Below, piece by piece: positions 12,113 to 25,013 of a stretch of DNA of 64,000 bases. Origin of the DNA: Diplosphaera chodatii (taxonomy: Eukaryota; Chlorophyta; Trebouxiophyceae; Prasiolales; Stichococcaceae); contig JAALGY010000031.1 in assembly GCA_032358165.1 (NCBI GenBank), forward strand, positions 1,488,001-1,552,000. The letters are read 5' to 3'. The stretch's first letter is position 1; every line of letters begins with the position of its first letter. A program made the position numbers and the translations under genes. The notes beneath the pieces are model-generated. The model had not been told where the DNA came from. It was given only the letters and a program-made list of their open reading frames with translations, and searched no databases.

Positions 12113-13822
12113 ATGCACAGCCAGCAGCAGCAGCAGCGGGATCATGAGTCGTCCCTGGATAAGTACGTCAGGCTTGACCAGCAGCGCAACGATGAGGCCG
12201 GCATTCAGGACCACGAGGTGAGCACAGGATGCCTGCCTGCCGCCGCGGTGTGCTCATACCCGAGTCTGGTACAGTCACTGCTGATGGCGTGCGCCTGGCG
12301 CAGATTCGCATCACCGGGCCCGGCAAGACGCGCAACTACATTGCATATGCAACGGGCCTGCTGACGGTGTGCTGCTTTCCTCTTGCGCCCCTGCCGGCAT
12401 GTTGAGTAGTGTGCAAGTGCACATCTGCGATTCTCGACAGCGCGACAAGCAACTGCAGCATCACCATACAACTGTTTCCAATGCAGCAAAAGGGATGCAC
12501 ATCCGTGGAGCTGAAAGCCATGGGCCAGGCCATCAACAAAACTGTAACTATTGGTGAGGAGAACATGCCTTATGTACCAAGCAGCGCCTGTCACTTCTGT
12601 AGGTTGAGAGCAAACCGTCACTTGTTTTCAAGCTCCATCACGTCGACAAGCATCACCCAGGGCAGGCAATGGATACTGCTCTGTTGTACGTGCTCTGCAG
12701 CCGAAATAATCAAGCGGCGCATCCTGGGCCTGCACCAACACAATCAGATCACCTCCATCGCCATCCAGGACACTTGGGAGCCTATCGAGGTGGTCATGCA
12801 TGGCAATGCCTGCAGCCCGTGCATTCTGCTGGCCGTTTGTGCCTGGAGCACCGACTGCACCTTATCCATTTGCTGACCCGGTGTTGCTTCATGGAAGCCA
12901 TTGCAGGAGGGTCTCGACACCATCAGCGTGACACGTCATGTTTCAGTCATCAGCATCACATTGTCTACGGTGCCACTGGACCGCAGCAGCCCTGGCTACC
13001 AGCCGCCGCTGCCAGCCGAGATGGTGAAGACGCACCTGTCGCCCGCACCGCACATTGGCCCGGTGACTGGCGAAGGGTGCGCCTTTTCACTCGCACAATC
13101 GCTTGCCAAGTCTGCTGCCTGCAGCTGGGCATGAGAACTCTGGCTCCATGCGCTCAATGTCGAATGTATGCAACGTCTGCAGATGGTCTTTTGTTGTGTT
13201 GCGCCCTCAGCATTCCCTCCACTCCTGTATGCAGGGACATCTGGAGCCAGATGGTTGCCGGGCAGATCAGTGGCAGTCCCATGAACATGGGCAGCGCTGG
13301 CGTCATGAGCGGCAGTGGTAGCAACAGTGGCCTGCACAGCGGCGGCCCGCACCACCCCGCCGGGCTGGGCGTCACCAAGCCGGGCGACGGCAGCACCAGC
13401 AGCAGCAAGCTGAGCTCTGGGTCTGTGCTGGACGGCTACGGCGCCATGAGCATGCCGCTCAGCGCCGCGATCGCTGCGCAGCAGCTGTTGCAGGTGACTG
13501 GCTTGATGCGAGGAGCGACCCAAGTGTGCGGCCCTGCGCTGCGTGACCTGGTCGAAGTTGCCTAGAGCAAACGTGCGGCTGGCGTATAGCTCCAATGCCC
13601 AATGTTGTGTAGGTGCAGGCGCAAGGCCTGCACGATAGCGGCGCGCAGCTGGGCCTGCAGCCAGACCTGAGCATCGGCCCTGTGGCCCACTTTGATGGCC
13701 GCGACCACGCCCGCTCCCAGGGCAAGGGCCGCGGCCATCGCACCAGTGTCGGCGGCAGCGGCAGCAACATGGGCATCGATGCCGGCATAGGCAGCGGCAT
13801 GCTGGGCGCCGGCCCAGGCTGA
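12113..13822 (+). CDS. Alba-domain DNA/RNA-binding protein
   Basis: Alba proteins bind RNA and DNA; plant and algal members act in mRNA and stress-granule biology. Exons begin at about 12113, 12303, 12487, 12699, 12907, 13233 and 13613. The protein opens with a short glutamine run and DKYVRLDQQR, then the Alba fold: IRITGPGKTRNYIAYATGLL, VELKAMGQAINKTVTI, EIIKRRILGLHQ, TWEPIE, TRHVSVISITLS and the family signature SSPGYQPPLPAE. After the fold comes a Gly/Ser/Met-rich tail (from about 13240) and a Gly-rich end, an expected low-complexity RNA-binding region. The whole domain aligns with plant Alba proteins without gaps. Confidence 0.93.
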
Positions 13823-14299
13823 CCAGCTGGTGCAGGCTGACGGCCTGCTGTGAACCACGTAGGCTACTGGAACGCCGACCGAGAAACTATGGCACAGCCC
13901 TCATCTCCTTCATCTAGCTGCGGTACCGATGCGAAGGTGATATCTCTCGGGAAGACGCACGTGAGGGCAGGCGTATCTGCAAGGCATCTTATATTCATGG
14001 ACGGTTTAATGCTACATGCGGGCTCTGGACATGGACGCGCTGGTTGTAGTGGCGGTGATTCCCTTGGCATGCTGCTCAAGGGAAGTCAGGACGACCAGGA
14101 CCGCGCCAGGCCTGGTCATCCGCTGCCACGCTTCACCAGCAACACTCAACCTGGTGGTGTTGGCCAACTTGAGGTTCATCAGGAGTGGGCCCCGAGCAGC
14201 TGTAGATGTTGCTGTCACATCAGGGTGCACCACATTGCGCCCAGTCGCCGTGGTGTGGGCTACATCCATGCTTTGGCCCTCCACACCTCGACTCTATGC
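13823..14299. terminator. Convergent 3' UTR region, Alba / FIS1
   Basis: About 480 bases lie between two converging stop codons. Reading frames here look random on both strands, so the region is best read as two 3' UTRs plus spacer. Confidence 0.4.
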
Positions 14300-15205
14300 T
14301 CACCGCCTGCTAAGTGCCGCCGACAGGATGACTGCTCCTACACCTAGAAGGCCTCCGACGATGCCGACTCCCACAAGACCCTCCTTAATGATCTGGTCTT
14401 CTACTGCCTGCTTGAGCTGCTGCGCCTGGTGGCTGTCTGGCGACACCTGCGCCAATGTGTTTCACAGGAGCATCAAGGCCAGGGCGCACACCCATCACAT
14501 ATGTGCAGGGGGCAACAGGACATGCTCCGCCAGCAAGCTCAGCACACACATTACGCTGCTTGATTTCGCTTGGCAATCGCGGCTGCAAGAGCGACGCACC
14601 TTGAGCAGCTCGTCAAGTTGCCTGCGTGCCTCTAGCAGCTTACCGACCCGGTACTTGCCAACGGCACGCAGGTACACCAATTCCCTCTGCCAAACAGTCG
14701 CCAATTGAGGTTCCAACGGACGCTCTTTGGATTCGTATGGAAGCGAGAGTATTTTCTGTTTTCCGGCGTGCAGGCTGAGACTGGGGCTGTACCTGGAATT
14801 GCGGATCGGTCCCAGGTTTGTCCATCAGCAGCTCTGCCAGATGTATGCCGCGGGGTACATCTGTGGTCGTGCTGCGCGCGTGCACCAGCGCCTGCAGTGC
14901 AAAGCACAGCGCGAGACATGTCGAAGGCACGTTGTTTACGCATCACAGAGATGCTGGCTGTGTACATGCAGCATGTCCAGCAGTTGCAGAGCGCGCTCTG
15001 CGAGGCGCACCCACACGAGCCGAAGTCCCTCTGCAGATGTATCTGAGCCTGCTGTGGACGCTGTGTCATACTCATTCCGGCACCTGCCGGGAGAGATGAG
15101 GTGCATTTCAAGGCAAAGACACCTCGGACGTATGTGCAAGTGAGTTGCAGAAGCATACTCTCTGCACCTCGAGATCAGGTCCTTGTCTGTGATTGGGAGC
15201 TCCAT
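14300..15205 (-). CDS. FIS1: Mitochondrial fission 1 protein
   Basis: Tail-anchored outer-membrane protein of mitochondria and peroxisomes that recruits the dynamin fission machinery. The first exon reads MELPITDKDLISRCREYAS from the ATG at 15205. A middle exon has ALVHARSTTTDVPRGIHLAE, matching the first TPR-like repeat. A later exon has ELVYLRAVGKYRVGKLLEA, the conserved second repeat. The final exon carries QAQQLKQAVEDQIIKEGLVG, then a Gly/Ile/Leu-rich transmembrane helix and a short basic end (SRR), which is the classic FIS1 tail anchor. The short exon joining the first and second of these (about 14930-15120) could not be fixed with confidence. Confidence 0.88.
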
Positions 15206-15534
15206 CACGACAGAGACTCCCGCGGCGTATGCGCAAGGTAGTCCTGGCGAGCACCTTTGCTGCAACTTGCTCTGTGTTGTGCGATGCCTGGTGCTCGTGC
15301 TCGTGCAGATGAGTACAGATGGCGTGCTCAGGCAGTGTGGACCTTGTAGTAGCCTAGTCAGTGATGCTCTTGACGATGTGCATGTTTTGTTGGCAGCGTT
15401 GTATTGGAAGGTTCAACGTTGTCGCCTTGGTGCCCAGTGAAAGTGCAGGAAGCTGACAAATTCACCACAGGGTGCAGTGCACGCAACACAGGTCAAGTCG
15501 GTCAATACACTTGCATGCACAAGCAATCCTCCGT
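15206..15534. other. Intergenic: FIS1 promoter and OM47 3' UTR
   Basis: About 330 bases lie between two same-strand genes. No coding signal was recognised. Confidence 0.4.
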
Positions 15535-18200
15535 TTACAGGACATGGTCCGCTCGCTGCTGCGTCTGGCCCAGGATCCCTGGGTCGTCCAGCTGCTCTGG
15601 CGGCACCTGCATCAGATTGCACAACAGCCGTCTATGTCCCGTCTGCCCAAGCCATCCTTGCAAGTCAAGTTTGCCCCGTCCAGAACATGTCACCAGCACC
15701 ATGCTGCTCACCAGACGGCCCTTCCCCTCTGCGATGTCCACCTCCTCCTGCATCGCCACATGACGCTGCACGACGCTGGAACCCCGCTGCGTCCGGTCCT
15801 TTGACCGCTCATACCTAAAGCAGCAACCCGCAAACAACGGCTGAAAGACACGACCAACCAACCGAATCATTTTGAACACACATGTCTGCATGTTTATCTA
15901 CGCGACAAGTTTGGTGATTGTCGAACTGTCGAACAAGCAAAAGCACCATGAATAGCAAAATTGCTGCCCGCCGCACCTGATGGTGCCATGGTTCTCAACC
16001 CCGAAGTTGAGGCCCAGCTTGGGGGAGCTGCTGTCGAACAGCCACGCCGCAGACACTGCAGCCGTCCAGGAGGGGTTGGCCCTGTGTAGAGAGTGTGCAT
16101 GCGTTCAGAACAGTCCGAACACCCCGTTAAATCAAATGCAGACAATACGCACATCCACTACGTAGCAGGACAGCATGCTGCAACAAGAGGGTCACCAGGC
16201 TTTCACTGCCATGGCTGCACTGACGCCCTCAGTGGACACCTTGCCCTTTACCAGTAAACCTCGGTTTGCCTGCACATGCAGGTCGTCAGCCTTAGTATGG
16301 TGACACACCGCGTGGGTGCGAGGAGACTGCTCTGCCTTGTGCACCATGCAAAATGCGCACCTGCCAGGCGACGGCAAGTGCCGCGCCATTTGCTGGTGGC
16401 GTGTCGCCGTTGGGAGGCGCATAGTCTGTCGCAACCTCCAGTCCCACGTCGACGTAATTTGTGATGGCCACGACGTCTGCACCCTGCTGAACACACGCAG
16501 CACTGAATGCAGCGAGCTGCTCATGTCTACAGGCAGCTTGAGGTCTGCAGCTCCTTGCTTTGGCCAGTACGTCGCACCGTGCCAAGCAGGGGCCATGACG
16601 CGACCTAGTGTACTATGCCACGTTCAAGCCCACCTCTAGAGGGTTGCGGATGTTGCGCTGCAGGGCCAAGTGGTACAAAAACGAGATGCACATCTGCCGC
16701 TGATCCCTGACCTCTACTGCGGCGGTGAATGTGCCACGCCCTGTTGCACACGAGAACACTTGCACTCACCAACTTTGATCTGCACCACTTCCAGGGTAGC
16801 AGTCTGCACGACAACAGAGATCACCTGGCGGCGTGGATGTGGCCAGTGGGCTGTATGCAACGCAGTAGGACATGTGCTCCTGGCACGCCTCCGCCAGCCT
16901 CTGCACTCCGGCGGTGCCCGTCAGATCGTCCAGCCTGTGTTGCGGGCTGGTCTGCAGGCCGTAGGACAGCGCGCCCTGCCGACCACCCTGTTGCAGGCAA
17001 CGCATGCGTCGTTTTGCTTGCAATAGGGTCCCACAACGTGTGAACACCAAGGTAATGCACACATGGCGTGCAAACAACACTGATGAGTACGACGCAGCCA
17101 CTCGGTCGTTTGCGGTCATGAAGACGCACCATCCACAACTGTTCCAGCGTCTGGCTGCCGGGGCTGATGACGAGGCCCGACGTGAAGATTGGCGAGCCGT
17201 ACCGCAACCCTACAATGCCTTTGTCCTGGGGGTCCACTGCGCACATTGCAGCACAAAGACACGATCAAGCAGCTCGCATGCAGCGCAATTGTAGTGTGGC
17301 TGCGCTTGGTGGCTGCGGGAATGCTTGCATGCCGTCATTTGCAAGCCTCAGGCATGCGCACCACTTGTGGAGCCGTTGCGATGCACCAGCGGCGCGTTTG
17401 CCCATGCGCCAAACCCTGAGTTTGCATCAAAGAAGCAGCCGCGCGCCTTGGCAATGCCACCATCGCCAGCCTGCGGTCGATTGATTCTATTGAAGCACAC
17501 CATGCCTCATGACGAGCTTGCGCGCCCAGTGCTGCCTGCTCATCAAAAGCCCACTGACCTTCGCCTTGATGTCAACGAAGCTTGAGTAGTCCTCCGGATC
17601 AGGTTGATACCTCAGAGTGACGACACCTGCTCGCATGCATGCCAGAAGGTTGAGGCTGGTTTCAAGTGACGCATGACAGCCATCCAACGCAGCCTGCCAG
17701 GCGCACTGGCACACGTTGGCATCACAGTTGACCTGTGCCTTGCGCTGCCTTGTATGTCGGCCTGTCCAGCGTCGCTGACACGCTCACACGGGGGTCCTCT
17801 GCGGGGCGGAAAGCCAGCCACCCCCGGGTGGCTTGCTGCAGCGCAGGGCACACACGTGACGGAGACCGGCACAGGCTAGTGCTGGGAGCAGTGCCGCACT
17901 AGGCTGTGGCGCTTACCTGCAGGTAGTCATTCATGAGGAACCGCATCGCAGGTTTCCCAAACATGTAGTCATAAGATGAGTGCGCCATGCGCGTCTGCAG
18001 GGCGAGTTGCAGACCTCCGTCAGCTATCAACGGCATGTCGTCCTGATGTGTCATGTACATGATCTCGATGGTTGGGTCATGCGCCAATGTACTGCTGCAT
18101 AACACTTGCAACTGACCCGGAGACGCAGATCGCGCTCGAATAAGGGCGGCACCAGCACAACTGGCGGTGGCGCCTCGCCCTGGCTCATGACCTGACCCAT
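15535..18200 (-). CDS. Mitochondrial outer-membrane beta-barrel, OM47 type
   Basis: Predicted VDAC-like beta-barrel of the plant OM47 family (Arabidopsis At3g27930). The start at 18200 gives MGQVMSQGEAPPPVVLVPPL, a family-like proline-rich N-terminus. The second exon reads TRMAHSSYDYMFGKPAMRFL. Later exons give GWLAFRPAEDPRVSVSATLD, LRYQPDPEDYSSFVDIKAK, GLRYGSPIFTSGLVISPGSQ, VKGKVSTEGVSAAMAVKAW and PKLGLNFGVENHGTIR joined to YERSKD. The alternating hydrophobic and polar strands fit a barrel. The first four exons and the last junction were checked for phase; middle junctions (16.3-17.3 kb) are approximate. Family assignment rests on remembered similarity, so function (pore or exporter) is inference. 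Confidence 0.78.
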
Positions 18201-18684
18201 GTCGGAGGCTTGCTGTGGTGTATGGGCGAAGTGTGCCAGTACCACTCTGCTGCGGCGCCTCAAACTTCAGGGAAAGACGCAACACCCGAGGACAGGGAGA
18301 CCTCACCGCCGAGACCAGCTTGAGATCAAGTACACGGCTGCAACATGCATCAGCTCTGCATGCTGTCAATGCAGATTTGGCCCCTGCAGCGCCTGATTGT
18401 GTGGGAACAAGGGCCATGAAGACGGGGGGTGTTCCATGTTCTGCACCCTAAATCTATTGTCGCAAGCAGAGCATGAGGCAACGCAGTCATAGGCTTCGCA
18501 ATGTGTATCCGTACTTGCAAAGCAGGTGCTGGACTGCAGCTTCAGTCTGCGTTGTCGCCACACCAATCGCCACTCTGAAAGTGCCATGATCTAGCACCCA
18601 CGTGCCAGGGTCCCTGCACGGCGGGTGAACCGTCTGCCCTGGCAGCAAGGTTATCAGGGCATCCAGCGTGCTGCTGAACCGGCG
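18201..18684. promoter_or_regulatory. Divergent promoter region, OM47 / glucosidase II
   Basis: About 485 bases lie between divergent starts. They should hold both promoters. No repeat or conserved element was recognised. Confidence 0.4.
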
Positions 18685-21600
18685 ATGGCCAGGGCGGCTG
18701 CAGCTTCGTTGTGCGCGGCGGTGTTGTTGCTGATCAGCATCGGCGCCCCAGGCGTTGCGGCCTTCAAGGAGCATGACTTCAAGGCGTGTCGATGCACTGT
18801 CGAACGTGCTTCCACGATTTGTACTAAGTTGCTGTACCTCTGCCTGAGGTTTGACGTACCTGCAGGTGGTGCCTGGATTCTGCAGTACTGCCGCTATTCT
18901 CACCCAGATGGGGCACGTTCAACATGAGCATGATGCGGAGGTCTCACCAGGGTGCCCTTCTCCTGCACACAGAAGTGCAACGATGCGGCGTTCTGCAAAC
19001 GGCTGCGCGGCCAGAAGGGCGACGTGTACGCGGTGCAGACGGACTCGGTGGTGGTCCAGGACAGCAAGCTGATGGCCGGCGTCAAGAATGAGGCGAATGG
19101 TGCTGAGTTCAAGCTGACCCTGACTGCGTACGACGGCATGGTGCGCCTCAACATCGACGAAGACGCGTCCAAAGCCCGCTTCAAGGTATTGTATATCAGA
19201 GGCTGGAAGGAGGGATCCATGAGCAACATGATGACAGCAGCTGAGCCCGCCTGCTTTCGGAGCAGGTTGCACGCTGCAGCTGACCTCGAGCGCATGTCCG
19301 ACTCGGGTGTAAGCCACTGTCGCAGACTGCGACCTGCAAGCGATACGATGTGTCCCAGGTGCCGTCGGTGCTGCGGGACGACCTCCCATCCCGGGAGGTG
19401 CCATGGGGCAAGCAGTCCAAGGCGCTGCTGGGCGGCAGCACGACGCTGGAGCTCAGCGACTCGGTGTCAGTGACGCTGACGTTCCGGCCGCTCGGCATCA
19501 CAGTCAATGTGCACGGGCAGCCGGCAATCACCTTCAACGGCCAGCAGATGTTTGCGATGGAGCACCTGCGAGACAAGAAGGTGCAGCGCATGCACCACAT
19601 GCATCTGCCACTCGTGTTTCTGATGCTGCAGCTGGCACACTTGCCACAGCAGCGTGTGTGTAGGTGGGTGCGTGTGCGCATCGCGCCTGCACGATGCAAC
19701 ACCTTGTACCATTGCAGCAGTTGCTCAACTGTGCTCGTGTCGACCTTGACAGCCTTTGCATGAACAGGAGGGCGATCCCGAGGGCTGGTGGGAGGAGACC
19801 TTCAAGTCGCACACAGACAGCAAGCCCAGGGGCCCGGAGGCCATGTCCCTGGACCTGGAGTTCCCCGGCGCACAGCACGTGTACGGCCTGCCCGAGCGCG
19901 CCACCTCACTGTCTCTGGAGGCCACCACTGGTGATGCTTTGTTTGTGCTGCAGTTGATGCTGTGACACAGGGCAACAGCAGCGAGAAGTTGTCTACGCTG
20001 TTCTGCTGCTGTGAATGTTTGCATGATTGGCTCGTCTTGTTGAACAGCGTGCCATGGTGCAGAGGACGGTTGCGGCATATGGTGTCACAGGTGTGCCGGA
20101 CAAGGAGGCGGAACCGTACCGCATGTACAACCTGGATGTGTTTGAGTACCTCGCGGAGTCCAACTTCGGGCTGTACGGCTCTGTGCCGCTGCTGCTGGCT
20201 GTGAAAGCTGGCCTCACCGTCGGCGCCTTTTGGTGCGCAGCCAGTGCACACAGCTCGTGGATGTATGCTGTCGTCAACTCGTTCATTGACTCTGTGCGTG
20301 TAGCTATATCCTATATGCGCTCTGCTGAGGCACCGTGGGTGCTTGTGCCCCGCAGGCTGAATGCCGCAGAGATGTATGTCGATGTCAGCAAGCCGGCTAG
20401 CGGGGCGAGCACGCAGTGGATTGCCGAGTCTGGCGTGGTCGACCTGTTTCTGCTGATCGGGCCGCGCCCCGCTGATGTGTCAGCGCAGTATGCCACTGTC
20501 ACTGGTGGCTCGGCTATGCCGCAGCTGTTTGCGCTCGGGTGCGCTCTGCAGCATTGAGGAAGCTGTCAGCTGCACGGCATGCTGTCTCCCTTAATACACA
20601 GCAGGGTTGACACTGCGGCGTGTCAGTGTCAAAGAGGACCTGCTGCGTACTCGACGTCGCACTCCTGCAGTTACCACCAGTGCCGCTGGAACTACCGTGA
20701 CGAGGCAGACACGCTGGCTGTGGACGCTGGCTTCGACGAGCACGACATCCCCTACGACGTCATCTGGCTTGATATCGAGCACACCGACGGCAAAAGGTTG
20801 ATGGGAAAACTATCTGACATGCACACGACTTTGTCACCGGATCCTCTGGCAAAAACCCCGACGCGTGTGGAGACAGGCTCGCTGATTGTGCGTCTTGCCT
20901 CGCGCAGGTATCTGACATGGGACTCGGCCACCTTCCCGCACCCGGAGAAGCTGCAGGACAATATTGCTTCACGAGGTGAGCTGCTGCCCAGTTCAGCCGC
21001 CAGCAGGCGGACAGCAGGCGTTCGGCCGCCAGGCCAGCTTGTTGAGCGCTGTTGTTTGGCAGCACAGGGCGCAAAATGGTGACCATCGTAGACCCCCACA
21101 TCAAGCGCGACTCTGACTACAAGATATTCAAGACGGCCGAGGACAAGGGCTTTTACGTCAAGAAGCGGGACGGCGAGGACTACGATGGGTAAGCACTTTT
21201 GCCAAAGACTTCACAGCCTAGCTTGCACTGCCCTGCCAAGTTTTGGGGAGACCTTGTCCAGTGGCTCCAGACGTCATCCTCACAGTGACGACATTGCATC
21301 AATCGATTACTCCGCACATACACCACTTCAGCAAGTTTGACCTGCAAGTGTCCCTACTTCTGCCGCAGATGGTGCTGGCCAGGGTCCAGCTCGTACCTGG
21401 ATGTGCTGAGCCCGGAGGTGTGTGCATGGTGGGCAACCAACTTCCACCCGGGAGGCTACCCTGGTGCCACCAAGAACCTGTACATCTGGAACGACATGAA
21501 CGAACCGTCTGTCTTCAACGGGCCAGAGGTGCGACATGTCTGTTGATTTGGCGGTCCATGCATCTCCTCACGCTTGTACCTGCGCTTTGCGCTTCAACAC

Positions 21601-24340
21601 TACTGAGTTTTACGCAAGCTGTGCGCTGTCAGGACGGCACACTGGCTCTGCGGCACTCTGCAACAGGTTGAGTCTGCGCTGTGCAGATCACATTTCCGAA
21701 AGACCTTGTGCACAAGGGCGGCGCGGAGCACCGCAATGTGCACAACTTGTACGGAAAGCTGTACCACCAGGTGGAAACTGCATTTGCAAGTTGCTTCTGC
21801 GCAAATCTGCTTAGCTGGCCAAGCATGCCTCTCCCGCAAGAGCGGAGCGTGACCATCGGTCTGTGCTGGGCGCACCACCACCATCTGCATGCACCATTAA
21901 TCCTGCTACCGCCTGCTGTCCAGGCCTCCTCCCAGGGCCTGGCGGAGCGTGGCGTCCTGGAAAACGGCGAGAACGGCGACCGGCCGTTCGTCCTGAGCCG
22001 CGCATTCTTTGCCGGCACCCAGACGGTGTGCTGAGACCTCTATGTATGAGTGGCTCTGATCCTGCGGAACTTTCCTTGCCAGCTGTAAAGTTGCAAGTGT
22101 CGTCCCATGTGCACGGCCACGCTGCCGGCTGCCAGCGCGATCCTGGCGCCTGGAACCTGCTGTCATGTGCACGCCCGCTGGCCGCAGGTGGGGCCCATCT
22201 GGACGGGTGACAACACGGCGGACTGGGACCACCTGCGCGTGTCCATACCCATGGTGGTCACCATCAACCTGGCCGGCATCGCCTTTTCAGGTGCGCCTGG
22301 CACTCCGTATGTACAAAGCGCCGTGTTGTGCCCAATGCCATGGTACACGCCTAGCTGATCAAGGGTGCTGGCAGCTGAGATGTCCCCGATGTCCTCCTGT
22401 TTGGGCTGGAATCGTCCAACGAAGGCCACAGTAGCGTCGCAGCAACATGCACCATGCGACCTGCTCATGATCCGAAAATGTGTTGAGCTTGCAGGTGCGG
22501 ATGTCGGTGGGTTCTTTGGGAACCCATCGACGGAGCTGCTGACCCGCTGGTACCAACTCGGCACCTACTACCCGTTCTTCAGGGTGCGCCGCAGCCTGAC
22601 TGTGTCCTCAGTTCTATGGCCCATCAAACACACACTCCAGGCAACCCATGACAATTGAGCACACTGCGGCCCTGACCTGCTCAAGCAACCATGGTTGCTG
22701 ATGCATGCTAACGCTGGACATCAACTGCTGACTCATGTGCCACCAGGGGCATGCTCACCTGGAGACCGCAAGGCGGGAGCCGTGGCTGTTTGGTGATCCC
22801 ACTACCACCCGCATACGGGACGCCATCCGCGCGCGCTACGCAATGCTGCCGTACATCTACACGCTGTTCCGCCATGCGAACCTCACAGGTGCCTTGCTGT
22901 GAGGCAATCGCTGTGCACGCATCCTGGCCCTCTGCACGCATCATGCTTTCGACATGCCGCCTGCGCGCAGTGCTGCAGCAAGCTGAGTTCACGGCGCTCC
23001 CTGCTGCGCGGCAGGCCAGCCGGTCATGCGCCCCATGTGGTTCGAGTTCCCGGAGGCGGAGGCACTGTACGGGGAGCAGGACCAGTTCATGCTGGGGCCC
23101 GCGCTGCTGGCGGCGCCTGTGCTGCAGGAGGGCGCGGCCTCGCGCACGGTGCTGCTCCCGCAGCAGGCCACCTGGTTCGACGCCTCAACAGGTCCGCAGC
23201 CAGCCCGCCACCCACCGGTCTGCCGACGCTCGCCGCGCTGTGGCGGACCGCCTGTGGTGCAGCTGCACCTGGTAGCCACAAGCGTCACAGTCCAGCACAT
23301 GTACGTGCACACAGCTCGAGAACGTCAACAAGTGGTGATGTATGAGGATCGACCCGAACGTATTGCGGCCATGCAGGCGCCCCTGTGGCGACGGACGGCA
23401 CCCCACAGGAGGTGGCGGTGACGATGGACTCGTCGCCGGCGTACCTGCGTGGCGGGCACATCATGGCGCGCAGGGAGCGCGCGCGCCGCAGCACGGCCGC
23501 CATGGCCGCGGATCCTGTCACCCTGGTATGGTGCTCTTCAAGTTTGAGGTGCCAAATGTGCACCATGTCCGGTTCAGATCCACGGCCGGCTGAGGGCTTT
23601 CGCACATGCATGATCGATGTTGCACCCATTGCTGTGTGTACGGCTGCGTCCCAGGTGGTGGCCCTCAACAGCAGCGGCAACGCGGAGGGCGACCTGTACA
23701 TGGATGACGGCAGCAGCTTCGCCTTCAGTCGTGGCGCCTATGTGCACCGGCATTTCAGGCATGGCCTGTCTGCCCTGATCTTGCTTCGGAGCGACTGCGC
23801 TGCCTCCAAACCTGGCGGCCCCATGACTGCCAGAACATGCAGCACCGCTCTTGCCAGCCACGGGGTCCTTTGGCAAGTGTGCGTACGCAAATGTCTGCCC
23901 CAGGTATGCGGATGGCGTGCTGACCAGCAGCGCGTACAGGACAGCCGACAATGGTGCGGCACACACGGCTTTCAGCCCCGATGTGGTCATCGAGCGCATC
24001 GCCATCCTGGGGCTGCCCGGTGGCATGTCTGGCTGGCAGGCAAGTGTGCATGCATCCTCGGTCGTCGGGCTCCCTACAGTCTGCTTGCTTGCCAAACTTA
24101 CCAAGCAGTGCATGTCATCATGCTGCCATCACTTATTCTCGGCTCATCGGCTGGCAAGCTGGCTGAGACCTTGGTGCGCAGGTGACGGTTGTTGATGGCG
24201 GCACCCAGCTTGATTCGGCGCCAGGCCCGCTGCACCTCAAGCCAGGCGCAGCAAATGCCGCGCTGGTGGTGCGCAAGCCAAACCTGTCGGTCGCCGCGGA
24301 TTGGAGCCTGGAAGTTGTGCGGCCATCCGCCACAGCATGA
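18685..24340 (+). CDS. Glucosidase II alpha subunit (GH31), ER
   Basis: Trims the inner alpha-1,3-linked glucoses from N-glycans in the ER lumen, controlling the calnexin cycle. The ATG at 18685 starts a clear signal peptide (basic start, hydrophobic [12 protein letters not shown], cleavage near GVAA). Roughly twenty exons follow. Landmarks in order are [56 protein letters not shown], the catalytic nucleophile motif [13 protein letters not shown] (Asp codon at 21493), the acid/base motif GDNTADW (Asp codon at 22208), [30 protein letters not shown] and RPMWFEFP. The C-terminal beta domains end at the TGA at 24338-24340. No ER-retention tail is visible; in this enzyme the beta subunit supplies it. 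AATAAA occurs at 24350. Confidence 0.96.
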
Positions 24341-25013
24341 GAGACGCAGAATAAATTTGAACCGAAGTGATAGACTCTGGGGGCAGTGTAGGATCAACTA
24401 TTCGCGGTGCTGACGTGCTTTGCAATGCAATGTTGTACAGCCTCTGGACATGACAGCGATCTGCAGTGGGCTGGACGTGGCATCACAGCCATAATCAATT
24501 CTATGCAGCACAAAACCGCAGAGCTTAATTTCACATGCGCTGCCACCGGTGCGGTCTTGGTGCAGCACCCGTCCAGCTATTAGCACTGCCACTCCTCTTC
24601 CACTCCTCTGCATCTCCGTTTCCCCCAAAGATGCCTGCAAGGCGTACATGCAGGCCCGCAGATACTTGTATCCACTCGCGGATGGTCGAAGGTTGTCAGC
24701 CAAGGGGATTGACGGGGGAAGTCAAAGGTCTGCGAATCTCAGTTTGACAGATCAGCTGTGGTCCTGTGGACGCCAGAATGCGAATCTCATCTACCGTAAC
24801 GTTCAATGGCACCACTCATGTTACCTGCGTTACCTGCTGCTGGGCTGCACGTCTATCGACCGCACAGACTCGTATGCATGGTCATCGACACCATAGTCTG
24901 CCCAGACATGCACTGTCCCACGTACGTGGTTGGCTTGAACTTTTGCGACGCTAGAGCGCATTGACATCTAATTAGCAAGCAGCAGGCTCATAGAGCAGCT
25001 ATTGACAGCCGGC
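24341..25013. other. Intergenic before the BRCT gene
   Basis: This 673-base stretch follows the glucosidase stop. It contains an AATAAA at 24350-24355 that could act in polyadenylation. A short frame near 24600-24750 (reading KAYMQARRYLYPLADGRRL) looks more protein-like than its surroundings and might be an upstream exon of the BRCT gene, but I found no splice junction that joins it in phase. Confidence 0.35.
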
